Origin: Streptomyces sp. NRRL F-6492 | Lineage (GTDB): Bacteria > Actinomycetota > Actinomycetes > Streptomycetales > Streptomycetaceae | Length of the DNA: 61,604 nucleotides | Reading direction: 5' to 3' | NCBI RefSeq assembly: GCF_001280125.1 | Contig: NZ_LGEG01000223.1 | Location: forward strand, 1-61,604 | Shown: positions 44,027 to 52,830 of the stretch, piece by piece | Position numbering within the stretch: position 1 is the stretch's first letter | Layout: every line of letters starts with the position of its first letter | Made by a program: the position numbers and the translations under genes | Notes under the pieces: generated by a model | The model's database searches: none | What the model was told of the DNA's origin: nothing | The model's input: the letters and a program-made list of their open reading frames with translations, nothing else

Positions 44027-44837
44027 TCAAATGCCACGACTAGGCGCGAAAGCGTCCCTGGCTCGCCAGTGCGTTGCTATGCCGCAAGTCTTGAGGATTG
44101 TCAATCCACTCGCACTGTGAAGTCCTTCCTGTGCAGCCAGCTCCAAAGTGAAGCCGGCCCAGTACTCGGTCTCGTAGCCGATCGGGATCTTGGATCCGCA
44201 CACGCTGCGTAGTCGGTGGATGTTGTGGGAGATCACGCCACGGACGTCGCCGCTGCGGGAGGCCGCAATATGTTCAGCGCGGCTACGACCAGGTCCGCGT
44301 CGTGGCGAGCACCCATTGCGTAGCCGAGCAGGCGCCAGAAGGGCAGGTCGATCACCATAGCGAGGTAGCGCTTGCTTGCCCTCCTCGGTGGCGATCTCTG
44401 TCATGTTGCCCGCCCAGGCGGGATCAGGTTCCCAGGAGGTGAAGTCCCGTTTGGCGAAGTTCGGCGCGGTTGGCCGCTTGCCTTGCCTGGTCAGTCCGCT
44501 TCGTCGTATGACCACCTGGACGATGAGGCCGAGCTCGGCCATCAGCTTCGCTACGGTGTTCATTGAGATGCGGGATGTCGTGCTCAGCCCTGTTGTCGCT
44601 GATTACCCCGGCCGCGGCGGCCACGTCCTCCGCCGTCAGCCGGGCGATCAGCGCGTCCTTGACCTCCGGTGTGGCCTTCCCGGCCCGCTTCGCCCGCGAG
44701 AGCCAGCTTGTCGACATCGGCTCGTTGAGCCCCAGGCCCTATGCGACCTCGAGGGCCAGCTTCCCGGTCTCCGCCACGATCCGTAACCACCCTCTCTCAC
44801 GAAGCTCCGCCGTGAACTTACGACGCTTCTCCGCCAT
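44027..44837 (-). mobile_element. Decayed IS3-family element
   Basis: An orfA-like start (M-A-E-K-R-R-K-F-T-A-E-L-R-E-R) is broken by an in-frame TAG near 44,741 and continues as N-E-P-M-S-T-S-W-L-S-R-A-K-R-A-G-K. Then orfB-like sequence follows (N-T-V-A-K-L-M-A-E-L-G-L, G-L-T-R-Q-G-K-R-P, R-D-F-T, N-M-T-E-I-A-T-E-E-G-K), with later frameshifts before D-V-R-G-V-I. The DDE core is not continuous, so the element is dead. It separates the three-gene operon from dcm. Confidence 0.7.
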
Positions 44838-45181
44838 GACAACCAACATCCCCTGCTGTCACGGACCCCATGCTACGAGGAGAAACCTCACAATTGGTGA
44901 TCACTGCGCTTGGTACTGCGGCGCTCAAGGTTGCCTGCGATCCCTTCGAGGAAGTGCGAGACGTCGGCCTGTCGGCGCCGCGGTAGCGACAAGGTGCGGC
45001 GTGGTGGTCGTTGACGAGCTCGTTCAGAGGCCCCGTTGCCCGAAGGTGAGCTGTAGAGCTGTCGCGGTCGGCACGTCAGGCGAGGGATGGGTGCCAGTCT
45101 GCAGCACGTGATCATCCTTGATCGAGTACGATGACCGCTCGTTCCGCCGGTTCTACAAGCAAGTGCAGATAGGGGTCACAC
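44838..45181. other. Intergenic stretch upstream of dcm
   Basis: No open frame here resembles a gene. It should contain the dcm promoter, but no hexamer pair is convincing. Composition is mixed, consistent with decayed insertion-sequence debris. Confidence 0.4.
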
Positions 45182-46399
45182 GTGGGTGAGCGACACCCCT
45201 TGCGGGCCAAGCGGCGGCCGAAATTTGAGGAGGGTGTCGGCTCCCTGCGAGTCGTGGACCTCTTCGCCGGCTGCGGTGGCCTCACCCTCGGTATCGCCCA
45301 GGCAGCACACAAGCATGGCGTCTCGCTCGATGTTCGCCTCGCGGTTGATTTTGAGGCGGCTCCCACCAAGGTCTTCAAGGCTAACTTTCCCAGGGCCAAC
45401 GTCCAACAGGGAACCGTCGAGTCCTTCTTCGATGGTGACCTTGGCGCCCCGTTGACCGCTCAGGAGGACGAGACCCTCTCCACGGTGGGAGAGGTGGATC
45501 TCCTGATCGGAGGGCCACCGTGCCAGGGACACAGTAACCTCAACAACCACACCCGCCGCGATGACCCCAAGAACCGTCTGTACCTGCGTATGGCTCGTGC
45601 CGCAGAGGTTCTGCGACCCAGCGCAGTCGTTGTTGAGAACGTGCTGGCCGTTGTCAATGACAAGCAGCAGGTGGTATCCCGCGCCATCGTTCACCTCAAG
45701 AAGCTTGGATACGATGTCGCTACCAGTCGTATCGACCTACTCAAGCTCGGGGTTGCTCAGACACGCAAGCGCCACATACTGCTGGCCGTCCGTGAAGACG
45801 CGTTGCCTTTTGGTTTCTCGGCTGCTGACCTGCTGAAGATCGAAGACCACAATGCCGAACCGCATGACCTGCGTTGGGCAATCGGCGACCTGCTCGACGT
45901 TTCCGCCAAGTCATTCTTCGATGAAGCTGCCGTACCCAACGCGGAAAACCAGCGGCGTATGAAATATCTCTTCGATAATGACGAATACAATCTTCCGAAC
46001 GAAGAGCGCCCCGTGTGTCACCGGGGCAAGCACAATTACGCCGCAATGTATGGCCGCCTGTGGTGGGACCGTCCGTCTCAGACCATCACCAGCGGTTTTG
46101 CGACGATGGGTCGCGGACGCTTCGTCCACCCTGCCGTCCCTCGGTGTCTGACCGCCCACGAGGCCGCGCGCATCCAGGGCTTCCCGGACTATTTCAAGAT
46201 CGTCGATGAGAGGGTCAAGCCTCGCTACGAGCTGACTCGCACCGAGGTTCAGGTCATCATCGGCAACGCCGTGCCCCCGCCCCTGACTGAGGCGCTGACC
46301 TCCATGCTCTTCGATGCAGACATTCTGCAGGTGAAGGACGATGTTTCCCGGCAGCTTGATGAGGACTTCGCCGCCTCTGCTGTAGGCCTTGCCTGCTGA
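45182..46399 (+). CDS. dcm: DNA (cytosine-5-)-methyltransferase
   Basis: The 405-aa C5-methylase has motif I L-F-A-G-C-G-G-L-T-L-G, motif IV G-G-P-P-C-Q-G-H-S with the catalytic Cys at ~114, motif VI E-N-V at ~151, motif VIII Q-T-R-K-R-H, motif IX region R-I-Q-G-F-P and motif X I-G-N-A-V-P-P-P-L. It is complete and probably active; the target site cannot be read from sequence. The start GTG 45182 has GGGG upstream. A decayed vsr copy follows. It is the modification partner candidate for the DptFGH-like operon in the same island. Confidence 0.9.
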   Translation: MGERHPLRAKRRPKFEEGVGSLRVVDLFAGCGGLTLGIAQAAHKHGVSLDVRLAVDFEAAPTKVFKANFPRANVQQGTVESFFDGDLGAPLTAQEDETLSTVGEVDLLIGGPPCQGHSNLNNHTRRDDPKNRLYLRMARAAEVLRPSAVVVENVLAVVNDKQQVVSRAIVHLKKLGYDVATSRIDLLKLGVAQTRKRHILLAVREDALPFGFSAADLLKIEDHNAEPHDLRWAIGDLLDVSAKSFFDEAAVPNAENQRRMKYLFDNDEYNLPNEERPVCHRGKHNYAAMYGRLWWDRPSQTITSGFATMGRGRFVHPAVPRCLTAHEAARIQGFPDYFKIVDERVKPRYELTRTEVQVIIGNAVPPPLTEALTSMLFDADILQVKDDVSRQLDEDFAASAVGLAC

Positions 46400-46503
46400 G
46401 CCTGCAACGGACTCTTCCATCTGGAGCATTTGATGCGGGTGAATGCCTGCCGCGCCGAGGGAAGGGCCGGGTGGCCAGGAGGCGTCACCCGGTCGGATAT
46501 CCC

Positions 46504-46770
46504 GGAGGAGGCTGTCCCTGAGCTGCCGGAGACATGGACTGCACTATTAAGTGGCTTTCAAGGACGCTCCTGAAGGTGCGCCGAAGGGCCGGTATAGCCT
46601 TCTACCCTAGAAGTGGCCGTCTTCATCGATGGCTGCTCCTGGTGCGGCTACCCGGAGCTTTTCGCGATTCCCAAGGAGAACCAGTTGCGCTAAAAGGTAA
46701 GTTCGGTTGGAATATTCACCGGGGCTGGTGCAGGGGTAACTGTCTCGTGGAGGCGGAGCTGATCTGCTAG
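46504..46770 (+). pseudogene. vsr: Decayed second copy of vsr
   Basis: Fragments in three frames match the intact Vsr at 35 kb. The 5' flank reads P-E-E-A-V-P-E-L-P-E as before the intact gene, then L-K-V-R-R-R-A-G-I-A-F-Y-P-R, V-A-V-F-I-D-G-C-S-W-C-G-Y-P-E-L-F-A-I-P-K, and F-G-W-N-I-H-R-G followed by L-V-E-A-E-L. Catalytic His residues are lost and about 40 N-terminal residues are deleted. Position directly after dcm is the usual dcm-vsr order, suggesting this was the original vsr. Confidence 0.75.
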
Positions 46771-47242
46771 AACGCATCAGCTGTAGCGTCACAGTCTGCG
46801 GCGGCGTGCGCGCGGCTTTGGATCCTTGCGATCTTCTGAAGGATATTTTCATGAGTCCTGAGAAATGCGAGTGAGAAAAGAAACTCGCAATACCACCACA
46901 CCCTCACCACTACCAGGTGGCGGCCTCCTCGGGCTTGGCGACGGGGTCGGCCGGTCGGGCAACCTTTCTTCCCCGTGCTCGGGATGGTCTCCGCCTCGTG
47001 GTGCGAGGCCGTCTTCCTCGGTGCTAGCGGTTCTTTACGCTCGCGTGATCCCTGGCTCCGCATCTCCGCCAGTGCGTTGCCCGCTGCGAGGGCAGCGTCG
47101 CGGGGCTTTGCATCTGGCACGGCATCCCACATTTGTGTGGGTGTGGAGCGTGCCCCGTTAGCTGGGGCCGAGATCGAAAAACGTTGGTGCGGGTGGGCGG
47201 AGTGGTCTGAGGCTGGTGTCCGGCGTCGGTACTCTGGAGCGC
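46771..47242. other. Island right edge and gltX promoter region
   Basis: No convincing gene is present; a 121-codon minus-strand frame (47,132 to 46,767) lacks a ribosome site and a known domain. G+C rises here from island-like to chromosome-like. No copy of the tRNA-Arg fragment was seen. TACTCT at 47230-47235 could be a -10 box placing transcription start at or next to the gltX ATG (leaderless mRNA). Confidence 0.4.
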
Positions 47243-48667
47243 ATGTCTACTGCCCCGGTTCGCGTTCGTTTCGCCCCGTCCCCGACCGGCATGTTCCATG
47301 TCGGTGGTGCGCGGTCCGCTCTCTACAACTGGGCCGTGGCGCGACAGTCCGGCGGCACGTTCGTCCTGCGGATCGAGGACACCGACGCGGCCCGGAACAA
47401 GCCGGAGTGGATCGACGGGATCATCAACGCGCTCGCGGCGATCGGCATCCATGGCGAGGACGCGGCCTTCGAGGGGCCGTACTTCCAGTCGCACAACGCC
47501 GACCGGCACCGCGAGGCGGGTCTGCAGCTCTTTGCGGCTGGCCGGGCGTACTACTGCGACTGCACTCGGGAGCAGCTGAAGGAGCGCACGGGCTCGGATC
47601 ACCTCGGGTACGACGGGTTCTGTCGGGAGCGGGGGCTGGCCTTCGAGGAGGGGCGGGCGCTGCGGTTCCGGACGCCGGACGAGGGCGAGACCGTCGTGGT
47701 CGACCTGATCCGCGGGGAGCCGGCGTTCCCGAACAGCGCAATCGAGGACTTCGTGATCGCCCGCGGTGACGGGTCCCCGGTCTTCCTGATCGCCAACGTC
47801 GTCGACGACCTGGACGAGGGCATCACGCAGGTCATCCGCGGCGAGGAGCACCTTTCGAACACGCCGAAGCAGCAGCTGCTGTGGGAGGCGCTCGGCGCCA
47901 AGCCGCCGGTGTGGGCGCACCTGCCGGTGATCGTGAACGAGAAGCGGCAGAAGCTGTCCAAGCGCCGTGACAAGGTCGCGCTGGAGGACTACCTCGCCGA
48001 GGGCTTCCTGCCCGAGGCGATGGTGAACTACCTCATGCTCCTGGGCTGGGGTCCCGGCGACGACCGGGAGATCATGCCGTACGAGGAGCTGGAGCAGCTC
48101 TTCCGGATCAAGGACGTCAACACGGCGCCGGCCTTCTTCGACGTGAAGAAGCTGACGGCGTTCAACGGCGACTACATCCGCGCGCTCTCGCCGGAACAGT
48201 TCGTCAATGCCTGCGCGCCGTGGCTCGTCGCTCCGCACGCGCCGTGGGCCCCGGAGGCGTTCGACAAGGACGTGTTCGAGGTGGCGGCAGCGCTGGCTCA
48301 GACCCGGATCGCGCTGCTGTCGGAGATCACCGGCTACGTGGACTTCCTGTTCCTCGACGAGCCGGTTGAGGACGAGGCGTCGTGGAACAAGGCGATGAAG
48401 GCCGGCGCCGGAGACGTCCTGTCCGATACCCGCGCAGAGTTCGCCACCGTCACGAACTGGAAGGCGGACGACCTGAAGGCCGTCCTCCTCGCCGTCGGCG
48501 AGAAGCACGGCCTCAAGCTGGGCAAGGCCCAGGCGCCTATCCGGGTCGCGGTCACCGGCCGCACGATCGGACTCCCGCTGTTCGAGTCCATGGAGATGCT
48601 CGGCCGGGACCGCGTGCTGGCCCGTCTGGACGCGGCGGCGAAGAAGCTGGCCGCCGCGCAGGCGTAG
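47243..48667 (+). CDS. gltX: Glutamyl-tRNA synthetase, divergent paralogue
   Basis: The 474-aa class I synthetase is complete: HIGH-type motif [11 protein letters not shown] at the N-terminus, [16 protein letters not shown]-type motif K-L-S-K-R at ~242, and the C-terminal anticodon-binding region. From memory of the family it differs clearly from the usual Streptomyces housekeeping GltX (for example HVGG for HVGL and changed loops), suggesting a second copy. It converges on the glycosyltransferase operon with a 7-bp gap. It may be a resistance copy, supply Glu-tRNA for biosynthesis, or be the main enzyme; the window cannot tell. Confidence 0.85.
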   Translation: MSTAPVRVRFAPSPTGMFHVGGARSALYNWAVARQSGGTFVLRIEDTDAARNKPEWIDGIINALAAIGIHGEDAAFEGPYFQSHNADRHREAGLQLFAAGRAYYCDCTREQLKERTGSDHLGYDGFCRERGLAFEEGRALRFRTPDEGETVVVDLIRGEPAFPNSAIEDFVIARGDGSPVFLIANVVDDLDEGITQVIRGEEHLSNTPKQQLLWEALGAKPPVWAHLPVIVNEKRQKLSKRRDKVALEDYLAEGFLPEAMVNYLMLLGWGPGDDREIMPYEELEQLFRIKDVNTAPAFFDVKKLTAFNGDYIRALSPEQFVNACAPWLVAPHAPWAPEAFDKDVFEVAAALAQTRIALLSEITGYVDFLFLDEPVEDEASWNKAMKAGAGDVLSDTRAEFATVTNWKADDLKAVLLAVGEKHGLKLGKAQAPIRVAVTGRTIGLPLFESMEMLGRDRVLARLDAAAKKLAAAQA

Positions 48668-48674
48668 CCGCCGG

Positions 48675-49667
48675 TCAGGCGATCTTCGCGAGAAGGTCGC
48701 CCCAGGCGTTGCCGAAGTAGTTCAGATCGAAGCGGGCCAGGGCCTCGTACGGGGCCTTGGCCTCGGTCTGGCGCACCGTCGCTCGTTCCCGGACCTGCAC
48801 AGGCAGTCTGCCGAGGTCCGGGGCGGGCTGGCCGGTCAGCGTGGCGAGGTCGCCCAAGCCGGCCACCGGGCGGATCAGACAGGGCAGGCCGAGAAGCAGG
48901 GCCTCGGCCGCGCAGCGGCTCCAGCCCTCCCGCATCTGCGGGAGGAAGACGCCGACGTCGCACGCGTAAAGCAGCCGCAGGTACTGCTCGCGGTCGACGT
49001 CGTAGTGGGCGCCGTTGAAGCCGATGGTGTTGCTGCCGCTGGTGATCACCCGCAGCCCGGGCGCGTCGGCCAGGGCTGCCGAGACCTTCTCGGTGCCCTT
49101 CCAGTGCACGGCCTTGCCCGCGTAGACACCGATCACGCCCGGCGGCAGACCGAACTCTGCGCGGCACTCAGTCCGGTCGAAGCCGCGGGCCTGCTCGACC
49201 TCCGCCATGTCGAAGGCGTTGTAGATCACCCGCACGTTGCGGACGCCTCGGGCCTGGAGGAAGTCGGCCCAGTACGGGGCGACGCAGACCACGGCGGCGC
49301 ACTGGGGCAGTACGCGGAACAGGTGCTCCCAGAGCATGGCCTCGACGGGGGCGGAGTCGTGCTGCAGCGGCTCGTAGTGGTGCAGGAGGAACACCGTGCG
49401 GGCCCGCATCTCCCGGGTGAAAAGCAGCAGGCTGAGGTCGTCCCACACGAAGGTGCCGCTGGCGCTGTCCAGTGCCCGGATGGCCGGGGCCAGGCGGGCG
49501 AGGTGGCGGAGCTTGCGCCAGCGGCGGACGCGGTAGGTACGCTTGTGGTCCGGGATCGTGCGCCATTCCACGTCGTCGGCCGTCGCCTCGTGGAGCATCC
49601 GCAGGTAGACCCGGCCGCCGGTCCGGCCGACCGGCTCCATTGAGTAGACGACCCGTTTCACGGACAT
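48675..49667 (-). CDS. Glycosyltransferase, GT4-like
   Basis: The 330-aa GT-B protein has a C-terminal nucleotide-sugar half: V-I-G-V-Y-A-G-K-A-V-H-W-K-G-T-E-K and M-R-E-G-W-S-R-C-A-A-E-A-L-L-L-G-L-P, the E-x7-E-like motif of GT4 enzymes. The N-terminal acceptor half includes R-T-G-G-R-V-Y-L. It is the last gene of the minus-strand biosynthetic operon, and its start overlaps the HD gene by 10 nt. Donor and acceptor are unknown. Confidence 0.8.
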   Translation of the reverse strand: MSVKRVVYSMEPVGRTGGRVYLRMLHEATADDVEWRTIPDHKRTYRVRRWRKLRHLARLAPAIRALDSASGTFVWDDLSLLLFTREMRARTVFLLHHYEPLQHDSAPVEAMLWEHLFRVLPQCAAVVCVAPYWADFLQARGVRNVRVIYNAFDMAEVEQARGFDRTECRAEFGLPPGVIGVYAGKAVHWKGTEKVSAALADAPGLRVITSGSNTIGFNGAHYDVDREQYLRLLYACDVGVFLPQMREGWSRCAAEALLLGLPCLIRPVAGLGDLATLTGQPAPDLGRLPVQVRERATVRQTEAKAPYEALARFDLNYFGNAWGDLLAKIA

Positions 49668-50272
49668 ACCTCCTGTTGGTGGCGGATGTACTCGGCGTGG
49701 AGCAGCGCGTGCATGGCCTCCAGGTGGGGGCTGAGGTCGCGGGCGGCGTCGGCGAGCGGGAGATAGAAGTCCTGCAGGCTCTGGAGGAACCGTCGGCGCC
49801 TGTCGTGGTTGGGCGAGGCGGCGAGATCGCGCAGGTTGTGGAGGCGGTCGGCGAGCCGAACGAGGAGGTCCTCGGGCAGGAGCGCGGCCTGCTTGAAACG
49901 CCAGCGGGTTTCGTCGCCGGCGGCCTTGGGGCGCTGTTCGAGGCGGTGGTCGGCCGTCATTGCACGCAGGCGGTCGGCGAATGGGGCGCCGAGGTGCTGG
50001 ATGAGCAGCGCCTCCGACTCGGGGGTCACCTCCAGGGCGTCGTGAAGGAGGGCAACGAGAAGGGTCTCGACCTGGCTGACCCTAATCTCCGTGGCGAGCA
50101 GCGTGATGATGGCGAGCGGGTGTTCCAGGTAGGGCGTGCCCTGGTCGCGGGTGTGGCCGTCGTAGATGGTGAGGGCGAGGGCGCCAGCGACGCGGGCGCG
50201 GGACTGCTCGTCCGCGCTCAACGCGGCGGCGCCGAGCACGGTGAGGATGTGGTCCAGGTCGATGGGGTTCAT
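49658..50272 (-). CDS. SpoT-like HD hydrolase (small alarmone hydrolase type)
   Basis: The 204-aa metal-dependent HD phosphohydrolase has Y-L-E-H-P-L-A, L-L-H-D-A-L-E and R-L-A-D-R-L-H-N-L-R-D, the H...HD...D set seen in the ppGpp hydrolase domain of SpoT and MESH1. There is no synthetase domain. In an operon of sugar-transfer and radical SAM enzymes it might hydrolyse a nucleotide intermediate rather than ppGpp. It lies 5 bp after the carbamoyltransferase and overlaps the next gene. Confidence 0.75.
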   Translation of the reverse strand: MNPIDLDHILTVLGAAALSADEQSRARVAGALALTIYDGHTRDQGTPYLEHPLAIITLLATEIRVSQVETLLVALLHDALEVTPESEALLIQHLGAPFADRLRAMTADHRLEQRPKAAGDETRWRFKQAALLPEDLLVRLADRLHNLRDLAASPNHDRRRRFLQSLQDFYLPLADAARDLSPHLEAMHALLHAEYIRHQQEVCP

Positions 50273-50277
50273 CCGCT

Positions 50278-51993
50278 TCACCTCGTACGGGGGGCTGTGG
50301 CTCGGGGGTCGGGCACGTGGTCGGCAAGGAGCAAGGTGCCGCCGACCGCCAAGGCGTCGAGCCCCAGGTCTGCCGTCGCTGTCACGGCCTGTTCGGCGGT
50401 CCGCAGGATCGGGCTTCCCTTGCGGTTGAAGGAGGTGTTCAGTAGCAGCGGCAGTCCGGTGCGCTCGTGGAACTGCTTCAGGAGTTCGCGCAGGCCCTGG
50501 TGATCGGGGGCGATGGACTGCACGCGGGCGGTGCCGTCGTGGTGGGTGATCGCGGCGATGCGATCCGCTCGGCATCGGCGGACACGGGCGACACGGTTCA
50601 TGAAGGGGTCACCCGCCGACATGAACCACTCCCTGGCGTGCTCGGCGAGGACCGCTGGCGCGAAGGGGCGGTATGCGGCTCGCTTCTTGATCGCGTTGAG
50701 CCGGTCACGCGTGGCGGCGTGGCCGGGGTGGGCGAGGATCGAGCGATGGCCGAGGGCTCGAGGCCCGAATTCGAGCTGTCCCTGTACCCAGCCGACGATG
50801 TGGTGTTCGGCGAGGAGCGCGGCCACCGTGGGCGCCAGACCCGGGCCGAGGCCGGTCAGGGCGCGGTATCCGGGCGGCACCGCAGTGGTCGCAAGGGTGC
50901 CGGGGTGCGGGCCCCAGGCCGCGTCGGTCGGCACCGGGAGGCGCTCCTGGCCGAGCTGGTAGTGCCAGCCGTAGAGTGCGGCGCCCACGGCGGTGCCCGC
51001 GTCGTGCGGGGCCGGTGCAACGAAGAGGGTGTCGAAGCCGCTGTCGGCTGCCAGCTGGCCGTTGAGATGGGAGTTCAGGGCGCACCCGCCCGAGAACACC
51101 AACGTCGATGCCCTGGTGAGTCGTCGCAGGTGACGGACGACATGGACGACGGACTCGGCGAAGACCTCCTGGACGGCGGCGGCCAGGTCTGCCCACTCGT
51201 GGTCCGGCTGCTCCGTGACGTTGTCGGCGGTCCAAGCCCGGCCGCCGAGCAGCAGCGGTGTGCTGCTGTCCGCTGAGCCCCAGGGGTGGTCGATGCGGAC
51301 CTCGCCGTCGTCGCCAAGCTGGATCAGCTCGCGGATCTGCGCTCCGTAGCGCTGGGGATCGCCGAAGGCCGCGAGCGCCATCATGCTGCCCTCGGGCTCA
51401 TCGCCGGGCGGGATCACCCGCCGCGCGAGGTTCCGGTAGAAGTGCCCGAGGGAGGAGTGCACGCGCCGGGGGCCGGCCGGGCTGGGCACGACGGTCGGCA
51501 TGCCCTGGTGGAGGCGGTCGATGCGATCGGGTCGCAGGTCGTACCCGGTGATGCGTTCCCGGCCCGGGCCGAAGTCGGAGCCGAGGGAGGACCCGCCGGC
51601 GTCGATGACGAGGCCGGCCGCGTGGTCGTGGCCAGAGAGCAGGTAGCCGGAGAGCACGTGCGCCGTGTGGTGGGAGAGCAGGCGGAGGTGTTCGCCGAGC
51701 GGGGCGGGCAGGAGGGCGGCGAGTTCGTCGCGCTCCTCGGCCAGCCACCAGCCGGCAGCGGGGTTGGGACGCATGGAGGCGGCCCAGACGGCATCGACGT
51801 CCTGCGGTTCGAGGCCGGCGGCCTCCAGGCACCACTGGAGCGCGCGGGTCGGGGCGGTGAGCGTGCCCTTGCGGGTGGGGTGGTTGTGCTTGACGCCGCT
51901 CCAGCGTTCCTCTTCGGCCGCGTAGAGGCGGCCGTCGACGAGTAAGGCGGCGCTGGTGTCGTGGTGGAAGTTCAGTCCGAGGACTGCGGGCAT
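50278..51993 (-). CDS. O-carbamoyltransferase (NodU/TobZ family)
   Basis: The 571-aa protein has both family domains. The N-terminal Kae1-like domain starts V-L-G-L-N-F-H-H-D-T-S-A-A-L and has S-H-H-T-A-H-V-L-S-G; F-S-G-G-C-A-L-N follows. The C-terminal YrdC-like domain includes F-G-P-R-A-L-G-H-R-S-I and L-L-N-T-S-F-N-R-K-G-S-P-I. The family transfers carbamoyl from carbamoyl phosphate through a carbamoyl-adenylate to a hydroxyl group, as in tobramycin or cephamycin tailoring. It is a strong marker that this operon makes a carbamoylated product. Confidence 0.88.
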   Translation of the reverse strand: MPAVLGLNFHHDTSAALLVDGRLYAAEEERWSGVKHNHPTRKGTLTAPTRALQWCLEAAGLEPQDVDAVWAASMRPNPAAGWWLAEERDELAALLPAPLGEHLRLLSHHTAHVLSGYLLSGHDHAAGLVIDAGGSSLGSDFGPGRERITGYDLRPDRIDRLHQGMPTVVPSPAGPRRVHSSLGHFYRNLARRVIPPGDEPEGSMMALAAFGDPQRYGAQIRELIQLGDDGEVRIDHPWGSADSSTPLLLGGRAWTADNVTEQPDHEWADLAAAVQEVFAESVVHVVRHLRRLTRASTLVFSGGCALNSHLNGQLAADSGFDTLFVAPAPHDAGTAVGAALYGWHYQLGQERLPVPTDAAWGPHPGTLATTAVPPGYRALTGLGPGLAPTVAALLAEHHIVGWVQGQLEFGPRALGHRSILAHPGHAATRDRLNAIKKRAAYRPFAPAVLAEHAREWFMSAGDPFMNRVARVRRCRADRIAAITHHDGTARVQSIAPDHQGLRELLKQFHERTGLPLLLNTSFNRKGSPILRTAEQAVTATADLGLDALAVGGTLLLADHVPDPRATAPRTR

Positions 51994-52016
51994 GGTGGTG
52001 TACCTCCGGTCTGGGG

Positions 52017-52814
52017 TCAGACGGTGAGGGCCGGGGCGGGGAGGAGGACGGCGCCGGAGTCGGTGTACTCGTGGCAGCGCAGGCAGAACCGGAAGTGGTG
52101 GCCGCGGGGCGCGAACACCTTGACCGCGAAGTCCTCGTCCCAGATGCTGAACTCGCTGTCGGCCTTCGCCATGGCGTTGAAGCAGCGGTAACAGGAGCCG
52201 TCCATCTCGATCATCAGGTGCTGGTCGAGGTAGCGGTCGCAGATGCCGCGCAGCTCGTTCGCCGGCTGGCCGACGTCGACGTGGTGCACGTGGTTGGTGA
52301 CGTGGATGGCGCCGTGCCTGTCGCAGAGCCTCGCGAGCTGCGTGAGGCGGGAGGAACTGATGCCTTCCAGGACGCTGTTGATGACCACGGTCTTGCCGGC
52401 CTCGCGGAGGCGGGGCACCACGGCGTGGACCTCGTCGTAGTTCTCGTGCTCGTCGTCGCAGCCGATGAGGATCTGGTCGTACGAGCGGAGGGTGGCCTCC
52501 ATGATCCGCTTGTTGCGGGCCAGGGTGATGGCGTTCGTGCCCAGGACCATGACCTTGTCCGGCAGGCGGGTGCGGGCCGTCTCGCTGAGGGCGGGGAAGT
52601 CCCGGTGCACGGTGGGCTCGCCGCCGTTGATGTGCAGCTGTTGGAAGGGGATGGTCTCCAGCCGGGCCAGGACGGTGGAGAACAGCTCCTGGGACATGTT
52701 CTCGCCCTGGGCACCGTCGGCGAAGATACAGAAGTCGCAGGACCGGTTGCACTTGGTCGTGATCTTGATCTTCGCCGTCTTCAGGGCGCGGGGCAGGGGC
52801 GCACGCGCGGGCAT
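52017..52814 (-). CDS. Radical SAM protein
   Basis: The 265-aa protein has the radical SAM cluster motif C-N-R-S-C-D-F-C at 22-29, the GGE motif H-I-N-G-G-E-P-T-V-H, and two extra Cys pairs near the C-terminus (C-Y-R-C, C-L-R-C) that may hold a second cluster, SPASM/twitch-like. The substrate is unknown. It lies 23 bp upstream of the carbamoyltransferase in the same operon. Confidence 0.82.
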   Translation of the reverse strand: MPARAPLPRALKTAKIKITTKCNRSCDFCIFADGAQGENMSQELFSTVLARLETIPFQQLHINGGEPTVHRDFPALSETARTRLPDKVMVLGTNAITLARNKRIMEATLRSYDQILIGCDDEHENYDEVHAVVPRLREAGKTVVINSVLEGISSSRLTQLARLCDRHGAIHVTNHVHHVDVGQPANELRGICDRYLDQHLMIEMDGSCYRCFNAMAKADSEFSIWDEDFAVKVFAPRGHHFRFCLRCHEYTDSGAVLLPAPALTV

Positions 52815-52830
52815 GGCGGAACTCCTTGGG

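Noticed and set aside
46767..47132. 121-aa minus-strand ORF upstream of gltX
   Set aside because: No ribosome site or recognisable domain, and it overlaps the 3' end of the vsr remnant; kept only as a note in the intergenic entry.
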